A stretch of DNA of 64,000 nucleotides from Membranipora membranacea. Lineage: Eukaryota; Bryozoa; Gymnolaemata; Cheilostomatida; Membraniporidae. Below, piece after piece: positions 48,176 to 64,000 of the stretch; position 1 is the first letter of the stretch; each line of letters starts with the position of its first letter. The notes below the pieces were generated by a model. The model saw only the letters and a list, made by a program, of their open reading frames with translations, searched no databases and had not been told where the DNA came from. The stretch spans positions 23,548,025 to 23,612,024 of the forward strand of contig OU612070.1 of assembly GCA_914767715.1 (NCBI GenBank), read 5' to 3'. Both the position numbers and the translations under genes were made by a program.

Positions 48176-51100
48176 AATGCTAAAATATGAAAAAAATAAG
48201 TGCGTCAAATTATTTACAGGATTAGCTTTAGGGCCTGATCTGTTTGGATCATGGCCAGTAGTGATACCACTTATGACCGCTTATGACTAGAGAGACTGAG
48301 GCACTAAAGCTTAGTCTAGATAAAAGCATGAAGTTTTCCAGTTCAGAATTGACTAATTGCCATTAGGTGGTCTAGAATAATTGCTTTGATTGACGTGAAA
48401 AGCATGACTTAACTGAGAAAGGAGATGGAAGGAACTAGCCTACATTTTGCATTCGTGCACGTCTATGCAGCAAGTTCTTTATTTTTTGGATATGCAATAC
48501 TCAATCATAAGGGCTTTAAAAAACCAATTTGTAATGCAAATTGGAAGCATAGAAGCGATATATCGGCACTGCGAGAGGGGGGGGGGGGTTATGGTCTCAA
48601 GTTTTGGTTAAGTATTTTAGCATTATGACTTTCCAGATGAGATAAGACTTCATATATAACCCTCACGTATTGTATTACAGTCTATTTGTACTACATAATA
48701 ACTATTGTAACAGTGCAATGGCAGTCATCAGATTGGAATGCACCAAGGAGTTCGTAACTCTTTGAATGCAGCTAGATCGGAGAGCAGTGGATACGATAAT
48801 AGTTTTAAAGAGTGGATTCCAGTCTATGCCTATAAAGCATACACATCCTTTGGGGTACAAGTAGCCTATCCATATGTTGTCATTGTCCTGATTGACCATG
48901 AACATAATCGTACACATTCGCAAAGTAAACATGCTTGTAACTCCAGATGCCTAGGCTTGCAATGGTTACTGTCATTGGAAAAAGTGTATAGAGTGTTAGG
49001 CTTGCCAATCCAATAACTAGTCACAGTGAGAAAGGAGGTGAGCATCAACTGGCGAGAAAGAGACCAATTATTTGCTGCATTGAATGCAGCGAACAACCAA
49101 ATGAGCAATTCCAGTATTTCTGGTATGGTTCACTGAGCACCTGGGACATACCACCTTGGACTAAGCTTGGTATGTGAATGATTAACTCACTGCACAATCA
49201 AAGTCATGGTTTCAATTCGCAGGTGCCGGCGACAGAGTCCCTTTAAATCAAAACCCCGGGTAGGCCCACGTGTGATCCACATCGACGACCATTATAACTG
49301 TGTCAAGATACAATAGCAATAGTTGGTGGCATTCCAAGTTCAGAGAATTGATAAAAGGACGGTTTGAAGTGGAATGAAAAGCCTTCAAAAGAGTCTGATG
49401 TGATTGTCTTATCTGTCCACAGAGGAAAAAATAATGACTACTAGTACTTAACTAGAACCAGGGGGAATGCTAGAACTAATAACTGAAGCAGTCTTCTGAC
49501 AGTGACTCCTTGGACTGACTGCAGAGAAAGAGTAACTGTGAGTAACTGTGTTCTGGCACTCTAACTTGGTTGGATCAAGGAGTAACAGTCCTAGTGCAGT
49601 CCTTGGATTGATAAACTACTGTTTATTTATATATTTCTATACTACACAATATATTATACATTACTTACTACATGTAATGTATGCATGGTATATATATATA
49701 TATATATTATATAGGTTCAAGGTTGAGTGCTTTAAAGTTCAATTGGTTGGAATATGACAGGAAATTGAGTCCCCAACCACTATACAATGACATATGAGAC
49801 AAACCTTGTTTTAGAGAATACTCATAATATCTGCCAGCACTCGCAGCAGTAAACAACTTTAAATGAGAACAATTTTGTTGAATTCAGCAAGTGACAGAGA
49901 TGAAAAGTTTCTTTTCTGAAGACTGGCCAACTTCCTGTCTTAGTCTGAGCTTTAGATTTTTGTTAAGCCAAATGTTAGGGTACTCAGTCAGTGTTTCAAT
50001 CTCTAGCTCCTCCTGCTTCAACCACTGGTCTCAAGATTTGGGGCTTTCTGGATATACTACTCATGAAATGATGACGTATTTCACAACAGGTCTGCATTTG
50101 CAGCACTGTGTCAAGTGTGTGTGATTCATTCATTCTATCAAGTATACAACTTCTTTGACAAGTATAATCCTTGTAATTGTCTCTCTGTTATCATGAGCCC
50201 AATGATCCAACTGTCCCTGAAACAACATGTCACTGGCATATTACCATTCTATCATGATTTACATCACATGTGTGGCAACAACAGACACTCTCTTTTTGCA
50301 TCTGTCTGCTTCTAATTCTTCTTCACTTCTTAGCAATCTATCTCTCTCTTAGTAGTGTAGTTAGTTGCCTTCACATGGATTGAATGGATAGACTCACCAA
50401 TAACTATACATACACCAGGCAGAATTCTGCATACACGCATAGGCCAACAAGGAATATGATGTGTCTTAGCTAGCAAGGAGTAAAAAACTCCTTGGTCTTA
50501 GTGACAAACAATGACAGTGACATGGTGGCAGAGTCCCTTTATTATTAGTTTGTCACAGGGATGGGATGACTGAATCCATAGGTTTTAGCAAGTAGTAAGA
50601 TGGTGCTTGGGACCTTGGCTTTTAAGTGGTGGAGCCAGGCCGGGTGGGTGTCAGGAGGGGCGCTGTAGCGCCATGCCCCAGGTGGAGGTCTGGGGCAGTT
50701 TCAAGGCATTAGAGCCCACATTTCAAAATAAAGTACAGTTGTAAAATACCCTTAACCAGTAGTTCCTTCATATTGAAGCAGTGGGTGAATTTTGTATACC
50801 CACAATTGAGTGTAGCCAAGGTGGAGAACTGTTGGCTACAGGACAGCTTATCAAACAGTTCTCTCAACCACCAGCACACACATCCAACACGTATTCAGAC
50901 AAGCAATCTTTGCCTATCATTGTATTCTTTTGTTCACCAAACAAAAGGTCTTTTGTTATTTAAGTCTCATAGGTGTCTTGGGACATGTTTGAAGACAGAC
51001 TCGTAGACATGCCCCCCCTTCCCCAGGGCCTATCCAACATACTACAGCACAACAGTACTTTATTTTGCAATGCATTTTGGAAGGAGGATTATCAAGCAGT

Positions 51101-51648
51101 TGGCCCAGGGAGGTTTTACTCCATGGTTGGCCGCAGCAAGGAGTCTCTAACTCTTTGGCCACAGGGACCACAATTGTTTTATGATAACATTGGAATGAGG
51201 GAGACCATTCATGAGGTGCTATGTGATCGCTACTTTTTTGCAATGAGCTCTTGACCTACAGATAGACAGTTAGACCTACAAACGCTTTGCGTGGGCGCCT
51301 AATCTATTTAGTAGTCCTCTTAATTGGAGATTTGCTGTGAAAACTTACAAGAACAGCAAGAGTAAACATTGCTGTTACTGGACATCTCTTGTCACAAGTT
51401 CCAGATTTTCAATTAATGATGACATATGAACAATATAACGCAAAGAAATTGGCCGATAACCACAACCAATGACATTATGGGCCTCTCTGGGCACTTGTTA
51501 CTGATAAAAATAATGGTGTCCAGTGTATATCCATATAAGATATGAGAAGTATAGAGGTTTCTCCGTAAGTTGAAGCAGCTCCGCCTTCAAACTTATTGAT
51601 TTTCATTATTTATTTTTTTTACTTACAGCTATTTGAAAGAAATTCAAG
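48176..51648. other. Intergenic stretch between the FES/FER and MRPL14 genes
   Basis: Divergent promoters lie at its ends. No supported exon. It contains a run of 13 Gs at about 48580 and several short imperfect palindromes of the form CAAGGAGT..ACTCYTTG (48744, 50475, 51135). Overlapping frames at 50956-51254 on both strands lack splice sites or recognisable motifs. Confidence 0.55.
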
Positions 51649-52612
51649 ATGCAAACTATAAGACCCAATATGTTTGCATCAGCTTGTCTCCGTAGGATTA
51701 ATTTCAGGTAAGACACAAGAACTAGTTGAACCGGGAGTCTGAAGTGAAATTAGCCAATGCGTCATAAAGACAAGCTATGATGCGCACTGCAATTTTACTT
51801 TCATTATTGTTTCTACAAGAATCTGAAAAAATGTTCCAGTTTGCGTTATTGAAAACATCAGATAGCTCTCTTTAATATATTATCATTAATATTTTTTCAT
51901 TTACAGCACAACTGCACAGAACCCACAAATTTATCATAAAACAAGACTGAAAGTCGTTGATAATAGCATACTTGGAAAGGAGGCAGAACTGGTCGGAAAA
52001 CCGGCATATCTAATTAACACATACGGAAACACCAGTAAGTTAGAGAAAAAGCAGGAAAGTCACTGCAGTTATAGTTGATCAAGTTTGATCTGATTCGGAA
52101 TAGCTCCCCACTACCATGACTACTGTCCTTTTTGCCTGCAACTGATCAGTGGAGGGGAGATACTTCAAATACAATCTAACAGGATCAAGCTAGGTTATAG
52201 CAGCGAGTTTGGGTTATGTTTCAAACTCCCTGGTTTTAGGGACCCATTTTTTTTCAGTATAGTTGCCCTACCAAATTGAACAAAATGAAAAATAGAAAAA
52301 TTTCAGATTTACTACGCTTAGACTATGTCTTATCATATCCTGTGAACTGAATTGATTTTATTTTTAGGGACAGCAACAATTGGTGATATGATAAGAGTTG
52401 CCATCAGAGGACAACCGAAAAAAGCTATTGTCGTAGGATGCCATCAAAAGCAGAGACACGGAGTGCCACGATATGACTCTAACAATATAGTATTAATCGA
52501 AGACAGTGGGGTACCTTCAGCCACTAAAATTAGAATTCCAATCCCTAATATGCTCAAATCCAGGGGGAAGCATGTGGCTAAGATTTTGCCTAATGCTACG
52601 AAGTTTGTGTAA
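51649..52612 (+). CDS. MRPL14: Mitochondrial large-subunit ribosomal protein L14 (uL14m)
   Basis: Three exons (51649-51707, 51907-52034, 52368-52612) give 143 residues with consistent phases, close to the vertebrate 145. A short basic presequence (MQTIRPNMFASACLRR) leads into the L14 fold: TRLKVVDNSILG, IGDMIRVAIRGQPKKAIVVG, PRYDSNNIVLIED and ATKIRIPIP, ending ILPNATKFV. L14 lies at the subunit interface of the mitoribosome. AATAAA begins at 52628, only 15 bp after the stop. Confidence 0.95.
52130..52190. repeat. Degenerate copy of the TTGCCTGCATTCCAG MITE family
   Basis: TTTTTGCCTGCAACTG, CAGTGGAGGGGAGA and ACTTCAAAT correspond to the 34734 element; the ends are decayed. It lies in intron 2 of MRPL14. 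Confidence 0.5.
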
Positions 52613-52627
52613 GTCAGATGTCCCTCC

Positions 52628-52633
52628 AATAAA
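52628..52633 (+). promoter_or_regulatory. Polyadenylation signal of MRPL14
   Basis: AATAAA 15 bp after the stop codon, implying a very short 3' UTR. Confidence 0.6.
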
Positions 52634-53504
52634 GTGTGGTGTTTCAGAATTTCCCTCATGTTAAGGCAAATCGCCCTAAGAACAACATATGTAGTCTGGG
52701 TAATAAGTATTCTCCAGTGAGAGTGAGTTAGATAGGAAGATGTGTGGGCACAATGAGGTCATCGGGAAAAGTGGTCATTAGGCAGTGCAAACAATTATAA
52801 ACTACCAGGCAGTCGAATCGAAGATTGGTTTGTAATTCATAATAGTGTCACAGAGTAAGGATATAATAAAAAATATAATACAGTGTAATCCTTTTGACTC
52901 AGACTTCATAATTCAGAACTCCTGTCAATTTAGACATGGGATTTTAGTCACTTCAGCCATATCTCAATGCAATCTAATGTCACTTAATTCAGACTCTGCT
53001 CAATTGAGACAAAAATTGGTCCTCAGAGGTTTGAATTAAGTGGACTGCACTGTACCCTTAATCTGTTTGGGATTGTATCATCAATGAAAGACTGACATAA
53101 CAACACTCCTTGTGTTTTTGCACCTGAGTAATACCTGCTAGCATAAGTGATGGTATAAGACAAGGGTCTGCTGCAAGCTTTTGTCAGGAGATGTCTTGGA
53201 TATTTTACTCAGCTAATTAGAACTCATGCCTCATTCCCCCGCGTTGTATAGGCTGGCAAAACTTGCCTCATGTTCTCTGAACACCTGTTAGCGGTATCCA
53301 TGTGACAAGGCTACGTTAGAGGAGTTTTAAAATTGTTGATTAACTTCACTTCGGAGCAGCGTCTCTGGGTTATCAGTTGGAAGGGACAAGGGCGGTGTGG
53401 ATGCACGAGTGTCTCTGTAGCCTTTTTACGAGAAAAAATTTATAGCAAATGATGATCTGGTGGGAGGTTAATTCAATCAACTTTGGCCATCGATCAGTAG
53501 TGTG

Positions 53505-53880
53505 CTATGGTGCCCCTGCTTGGTTTACGTTCCTGTCTAACCACAACAAAGATCGGTTGTAACGAATTCAGCGATCAGCAACACGAATAATCTACCCTGA
53601 CGCTGAATATGAGGAGAGGCTCACACTTTTAAGCATTCCTCATTTAATTGATTTTATGTTTGATCTTTCCTTTTCTCATTTTACAAAAATAATGGGTAGC
53701 AAGTCTCATCCTCACTATCACAGACTGATTTTTAACTCTGCAACCAGGACATCCTCTCGGGCCAGCCAAACATTCCGCCCTATCCAATGCCGTACTGCTA
53801 AACGGTCTAATAGCTTTTTTAACTACTTCATGACATATTACATTATTACGATAATGGTTTCATTTATAAAGAGTAGATAA
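53505..53880 (+). pseudogene. Decayed C-terminal end of a non-LTR retrotransposon reverse transcriptase
   Basis: One frame reads APAWFTFLSNHNKDRL, an in-frame stop, then RIQRSATRIIYPDAEYEERL, LSIPHLIDFM and RTAKRSNSFFNYF. This is the typical LINE tail, P-x-W...L-x-x-IQ-x-x-ATRII followed by the conserved end of the protein. The stop codon and the absence of an upstream palm domain show it is a remnant. No poly-A tail or target duplication was identified. Confidence 0.7.
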
Positions 53881-55914
53881 TTGTCATTTTTTAGTAACCA
53901 TCTTAACCAGCTGTTATGCATTCAGTTTTGTCTCCTCAGAGATATTGTTATGCACAATACGTCAAAGTCATTTACTAGAGGGAGTGTAAGTGTAACCAGA
54001 CAGAATTTAGCACATAGCTGCCTTGATTGTAAAAAATATAACGTGTTGCAACGCAGACCAATAAATACAGGACAACCTTGTTCCAAGGTCTCGAAAGAAT
54101 GTGGAAAGAATTTCTATATTTGAATAAATTAAGAAACATGGATTAATTGAGCTCTTGAGAAAGTGATATGGCCATCACCCTTACCTTCACCTGTGCTTCG
54201 AGGCCTGTATAACCCTCCACTCAAGTTCTAAGTAAAGTGTACAATTATGTATATCATTAACCAATCTCAATATTCAAGATTGTTCATGACAAATCTCCGT
54301 GGACAGCCATTAAACCTCGGCTTTTTAAAGATTACGAGATGAGGTTAGTGGCTAGCTTGCTCGCTATGCCTTCACTCTGCGTGATGGTGGCCCTATATAT
54401 TAGGCTCCATATCACTGAGGTAGCGCATATTCACCAATTGATCAAACCACCATCTGAATTTTCACTGCAGTCATATCCTGGCTGAGAAACTCAACACTCT
54501 ATATGTCCATGTGATTAGTGCATGAAGACATTGCTCTTAAAGGGTCAGTCCTAATAGAAAAATGGATATATTACCCCAGTAAATCAAATGTTGTGAGTTC
54601 ATAGGGCAAATGAAAAATTGTGAAAAATGGCAATTAGTTATTTTTCAATTATTTTAGCAAGGATCACAGTGGATCATAGTTGTCAGGGGGACGCAATAAA
54701 TCACTATGATCCACTATGATCCAATTTTCAGACTTGCAGCAGTTTTCCTGCAATTAGGTTCACAGGCTGTTTTATTTCATATGCCCTAATGACTTCTCAG
54801 CCTGAGATCTTTAAAAGCATGCCTAAATGGCCTAGTAGGACTGTCACTTTAAAATCAGATAAACCTATTCTCCATTTCTTTTCATTTGAATAATAGATAA
54901 ATGCCTTGAAACAGAACATCCTGGGACTAGAAATATGCAGGTCTGACGCCAGCTGAAAACTCGAACCGTGAATCAATAAATAAATACACAAAACATATGT
55001 CATTCATTGTGTGGGCTTTGATACATATCTTTGCATTTATTAGGTTTTTGTCAATGCATGTGGGGCTTTATACTGACACCCATAGTCAGCCCTGCTCCAG
55101 TCGATTTACTGCAATGTTCTTCTACCGTGGATATGCCTATAGATGCTGAAATTGTTCTCATTATTGTTTTCAGTCACCAAGTTTAACTTTTAGTCATGTT
55201 ATTGCCACCTGAATTTGTCTCTTGATTTGTTTGCAAAAACTGACGGACATACTCAATCTTCATTTTATTATATTGAAGCAAGATTCTCGATTTTAATTGA
55301 GAGAGGACACTTCTCATTGCGCGTAAAAATAAACCAACTGTCTTGAGATGCTTATTCATGACATCGAAGTAGAAAGATCCAGTGCAGGTCAGATCAGGTT
55401 TTGTAAGTAAAATCATTACGGAGCCTAAACTCGGCCATATGCAATTTGAGACAAACTGATCCCCCAAGGGGCATTATGGTTGCAACCATTTGTGCATTAA
55501 TTTATCTAAAAACTACACCAAGGAGGCCTTGGTCTGGCTGTTGTGTACCGTGAGACTATAATGAGTGTATAAGATCCCTTTATTGTATAAGTAGGTTAAC
55601 CTTGGAAACTGGAAAGCTTAAAATATTGAATGGTAAAAAGTTTCTTTTATTGAGATAAATACTATGTATTTTAATTATAGCCATGGTTTTTTTACTATCA
55701 TTATTAAAATAAGGAACCAACAAAAGAAAGAGAGGTTCCGCATGACTCATATACCAACCTCGTAACATACATGAAATATAAATAAGCATACTAGTCTATA
55801 CTAATCAAGATTCTAGCTACATAATACAAAAGGGGTCAGTACTTAGCAACAGCATGGAAGTTGTCTACACTTTGGTCAAGTTCAGATAACTCTCAACTGC
55901 AGCCACCCTTCTTA
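53881..55914. other. Intergenic stretch between the LINE remnant and RAB11
   Basis: Holds a 20-bp inverted repeat (54661-54722) and likely RAB11 3' sequences (TTTATT at 55579 and 55646). A 94-codon frame at 55183-55467 (minus) has a charged, helical-looking end but no family match or splice support. Confidence 0.5.
54661..54722. repeat. Hairpin with 20-bp arms
   Basis: GGATCACAGTGGATCATAGT and the complement of ACTATGATCCACTATGATCC differ at one position. Each arm is itself a direct repeat of GGATCAYAGT. Confidence 0.85.
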
Positions 55915-60506
<4,592 letters not shown>

Positions 60507-61067
60507 TTTGTGACCTTTGTTATTCCTGCTAGGTCAGATTTTTGTTTTGGCTAGATATCCTGGCTCCCCAGCTCTCTGCAAGAGGCCTAGATGACAGTAG
60601 CCACAATCTTTTCAGCAGAAGACAAAGAACAGCCTTTGAAGATCTCTATAGTTTTGAGTTAATTGTTTTAGTGTTCGAATGACTGTGATGTTTGCTGATT
60701 GTATCACAGCAGTTTTGAGGTTCAAGTTCCTCTAGTCACATAAAATTTTACGCCCCTTGTCTGTCACTTCCTGTGTTTGCATCCACTAGGGGGCGTTTAA
60801 GAAAAACCCTATTGTGCACATGCGCAGAGACACCCTGCCAAGCCTACTCTGGAAATTCCAATTTACAAAGCATGCTGGTAGTTGTTTTCAGTCTTGATTT
60901 GACTGCCATGCCTGCCATACCAGCTACAGTAGGCCAGTCATCTGACCCAAAGGTGGAACCTAATATCAGGTGGAAATGCATAAATGATTTAAATCATGAG
61001 TTTTTACATATGTAGTTTATATTGCTCTCTCAAAGGCTTGCTGCCACCTACTTGCCTGGGTTTGGTG

Positions 61068-61116
61068 CATAGGCATCTGGAGTTACTGGACATGCTTGTA
61101 ACTCCAGATGCCTATG
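61068..61116. repeat. Hairpin, CATAGGCATCTGGAGTTA family
   Basis: 18-bp perfect arms around CTGGACATGCTTG. One arm (CATGCTTGTAACTCCAGATG) recurs at 48930-48950. Confidence 0.8.
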
Positions 61117-61132
61117 GTTTGGTGACAGGGGT

Positions 61133-61170
61133 CCTGTCTTGACAACACAAAGCTTGTCAATACAGGCTAG
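61133..61170. repeat. Hairpin, CTAGCCTGTCTTGAC family
   Basis: CCTGTCTTGACA, ACACAAAGCTT, then GTCAATACAGGCTAG; one mismatch between arms. Same family as 44664-44706. Confidence 0.75.
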
Positions 61171-61275
61171 GGTACCACCAACCCAATGAGAATAGCCTGC
61201 CTAGGCTTGCCATACCCTGTTTAGGGGTAGGGTGAATTTGTGCACTGAGTCAATGCTACTGAGTCCTATGAAGGG

Positions 61276-63316
61276 ATGATGATTAACTACAAGGCAAAGT
61301 GTTTAGAAGCAATGATCATACACAATGGAGTGGATCAGGTAAAGTTATATGGAGATGGTGAATTTGGTGACATTCTTTCAGCCCTTTCTCTTAAGGGCAA
61401 GTCATAATGGCATTCTTGTCTGCGGTTTATTTTCGATTTACTTTACGAAGCAATTGTGCTAACTTAATGACGCCAAACAGTTTAGCATATTTATTCTACA
61501 ATCTACAATATACAAAGGATAGTAACCATCAACCATGGAAGTTTAAGGCATTATAAGAGATTTTTCTCAGATTAATTTAACTGCATCTGGTTGTCTTGTG
61601 GCTACAGATGGCAACAGCAATCATAGTTTCAAGGGTATTAGAGTTGAACCGCTGTTGCCATATTTACTTGGCTTGTGAGAGAGTGGTCTATCCCTACACT
61701 ATGACCCTTGATAGTTCTGGGTGGTTTGAAGTCGGAAAGTAACTGCAAGTGGGTTCTTAACAAATAGAATAAAGTCTTTGGTCAAATTATCTACAAACTA
61801 TGTACTATGCCATTGAGCGTTATTACCATCAGAGCTGAAACTCTGCCACATATTCATGTCTAAGCTAGCCAGTGTGTTGGCTCTGCGTTGGCTCTTTCCC
61901 ATCTGACATCTAATCAGATCCATATCACAGCCAGTACACTGGCTAATAATAATCATAGTCATCAAGTAGTTGTAACCAAAGAACAATTCTAGGAGATGAA
62001 GAGTGTCATATGCTATAAAAACTTATGCTAATCCAAACGATTAGGCTTGGTCCAAAATATCCTTACTCCTTTTTTGTTTACAGTGGCAATTCCTGGGTTG
62101 GTCAGTAGACAAACCTGAGCAATCAAATTCATCAAGAATTTCTAGGCTCTGCTAAGGTTTACTTCTAAAAGGTAGCAAATCGTCCAAATACACGTTCTTT
62201 TCAACCCATAACAGGAGGAATTTTATTGGAGTTTGATTAAATTTTGTTAATTAAAATATCACCATATGATTCCACATGTTGAAAAATACATCAATTACAG
62301 CTTGAATCAAATTAGCTAGGATTTAAGATTGCCGAGTCAATAACTCATTGCCATGGCGCTAAATTTTAAGCCATAATTATGCACAAGTTCCATCCATGGG
62401 TCAGTTCAGTTGGGACACTTTCAGGACTGTCCAACACTCAGAATAACGATGCCATACTGTTTTGAACCGATGATTCATCTTTCTTTCTACGAAGTATTTA
62501 TAGCATCCCTTTTTCTAATAAGTGATAGAAATCAATCAATCAATAATGTGTTTGATAGACTTATCTGAGGCATGGCGTAGCTTTTGCACTTGAAGTATTT
62601 TCCATCCTACAAGTTGTTTTGGCAGAGGTCTTCTATGTATTACACAGAGCAAGGATATTCTCACTCCATGATGTTTTGTTGATACCAGGTTGATCCAGTT
62701 TATACTCGCGGCTCTATTTTCTTTGTGGAGCGAGAGGGAAGTTGGTTTAAACTACCATTGCTAAATGCCATTGTCTTACAACCACACCATGATGTTGGAA
62801 ACCCACAAAATGTTAGTGATCTTTGCTTTCCTGGCAAAAGTATAAGGTAAAGTTCATTGATGTTACTTACAGAGACTCTCTATTCCACTGTTCATCCCCA
62901 GTTAAACTCATATTCTGTATGTAGATTTTATGTTTTTTGGTTTCTCAGTTTTTCAGTTACAGCTGTAAGTTAATTGTTTTTACTCCACGTTGTGACCAGC
63001 CCACATGTTACTGGCCGAGTCCCATGTGAGAAAGGAAGAAGATCAATTTTTCTCAGCTAGTTACATTTAACCACGATGGCTGTGAGACTCTAGGACTTGC
63101 TTGCTGGTGTCACATGAGAAATTGTTTCCATGTGATCATCCTGACTCTAGTGTAACTCCAATGAGAAGCTTTCAGCTGTATATTAGTATTAAATTCAGCT
63201 ATACCTTTCATGTGTCATTGTTTCATGGATACAGGGCGTTCAGTCCCAAACCTCTTGATGAATACTCTGCACAGATTTACAGATGTCATGATAAAGAGTT
63301 GTCTTCACAATTCTAG
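61276..63316 (+). CDS. Unidentified spliced gene, last exons
   Basis: Exons 61276-61338, 62689-62846 and 63235-63316 join in phase to 100 residues with a stop. The middle exon is clean coding sequence (VYTRGSIFFVEREGSWFKLP, then LNAIVLQPHHDVGNP and CFPGKSIR) and the last encodes AFSPKPLDEYSAQIYRC before a stop. The first exon (MMINYKAKCLEAMIIHNG) is weaker, so the true start may lie further upstream. I do not recognise the family. No signal peptide or membrane segment is seen. AATAAA occurs at 63390 and 63529. Confidence 0.5.
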
Positions 63317-63548
63317 TGATGTTACAACTCTCATGCTCAAAACTTATCCACGAGAGGAGAATATTTTTGGGCGCAGACAGACACTTCAATAAACATCTAA
63401 TCTCTGCCAGACACTTGTGGGACACATGTTAGCTGTCTTGTTATTTCGATGACCACCTAAAACCCCAAATGACTAATGTACTTCTGTCCTGGCTATATAT
63501 TTATTGTTTTTTTGTCCGGACAACAATCAATAAAATATTGTTTGTAAT

Positions 63549-63965
63549 TGTATGGCTCCTATGCAGGGTTTTATTGAACAGCACAATTTGAATGCACTTT
63601 TGTGGAATGCTCTACATGACTTTATTTATTAGTCTCACTTGTTATAAACTAGAACAAGTTTGTTCCCTCTGTGGTGGCGGAGAGATATTGCACAAGTCGG
63701 GTATCGAAGCGCGAGGGAACTAACTTGATCTAAAATACTTGTTGTATGTTTGGCTCTTATGCATGGTTTAATCCAATTGCCTGCATTCCAGTTGCTCCCT
63801 TCCACTGGTCACGCCTCCTACGGCTTGACCAGTAGAACGTGAGCAACTCCGAATTCAGGTAAATAGACCAAATTTGGTCTAGGATTATATTGAACAGCGC
63901 AATTTGCATGCACTTTTATCGAGTGCTTTACATGACTTTGTTTATTAGTCTCACTTGTTATAAAC
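63549..63965. repeat. Local duplication, second copy split by a MITE
   Basis: 63549-63655 and the outer parts of 63743-63965 are copies: GGCTCYTATGCAKGG, then after the insertion TATTGAACAGCRCAATTTG, CATGACTTTRTTTATTAG and TCTCACTTGTTATAAAC. The second copy is interrupted by the element at 63769-63886. Confidence 0.85.
63769..63886. mobile_element. MITE with probable TA target duplication
   Basis: Contains ATTGCCTGCATTCCAGTTGC on the left and GAGCAACTCCGAATTCAGGT on the right, the same family as 34734-34844. TA flanks both ends; the unfilled copy at 63549-63655 shows the pre-insertion arrangement. No coding capacity, so it would depend on a transposase elsewhere; Tc1/mariner is suggested by the TA target. 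Confidence 0.75.
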
Positions 63966-64000
63966 GGCTTCTGTGATTAGAGCTGACTTGTTGTTCCTTT

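Larger units (their letters stand above)
60507..61275. other. RAB11 upstream region
   Basis: Contains the RAB11 promoter and 5' UTR at its left end and two hairpins (61068-61116, 61133-61170) at its right. No supported coding sequence. Confidence 0.55.

Noticed and set aside
50956-51254. Overlapping frames of over 90 codons on both strands
   Set aside because: No motif, no splice sites and low-complexity content; probably chance.
55183-55467. 94-codon minus-strand frame left of RAB11
   Set aside because: The helical, charged end is suggestive, but there is no homology I recognise and no splice partner.

Overview
Nuclear DNA from an invertebrate animal. It is AT-rich, every recognisable gene is cut by many spliceosomal introns (GT..AG, 60 bp to more than 6 kb), and the gene set is animal-type: a FES/FER tyrosine kinase with F-BAR, SH2 and kinase domains, CEP152/Asterless, axonemal dynein light chain 1, RAB11, two mitochondrial ribosomal proteins and a secreted fibrinogen-domain protein. 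A sponge or another early-branching animal would fit, but the sequence does not prove it. There are no bacterial operons, CRISPR arrays or phage.

Layout. 1-18.4 kb (minus): CEP152, with its 3' end beyond the window start. A complete fibrinogen-domain gene (4.1-7.1 kb, plus) sits inside a 6.6-kb CEP152 intron on the opposite strand. 20.0-21.7 kb (minus): unidentified small gene. 23.2-24.8 kb (plus): nucleoredoxin-like 2 protein. 25.4-27.5 kb (minus): complete DNAL1 with an RFX X-box match beside its start codon; a small possible THEG-repeat gene runs the other way from 28.0 kb. 29.0-30.2 kb (plus): two exons of an unidentified membrane protein. 30.8-34.0 kb (plus): MRPS10. 34.9-48.2 kb (minus): complete 16-exon FES/FER kinase. 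51.6-52.6 kb (plus): MRPL14. 53.5-53.9 kb: decayed LINE reverse-transcriptase tail. 55.9-60.5 kb (minus): RAB11. 61.3-63.3 kb (plus): last exons of an unidentified gene.

I reassembled the seven recognised nuclear gene models other than CEP152 completely, and CEP152 over its visible part; exon phases agree at every junction. Protein lengths are close to family norms: DNAL1 190 aa, MRPS10 199, MRPL14 143, RAB11 223, FES/FER 865.

The genes are housekeeping and cytoskeletal rather than a single pathway. Three concern centrioles, cilia or membrane recycling (CEP152, DNAL1, RAB11). Introns and intergenic DNA are full of short inverted repeats, MITE-like elements, tRNA-derived elements and small tandem arrays. 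One MITE interrupts one copy of a local duplication whose other copy serves as an empty site.
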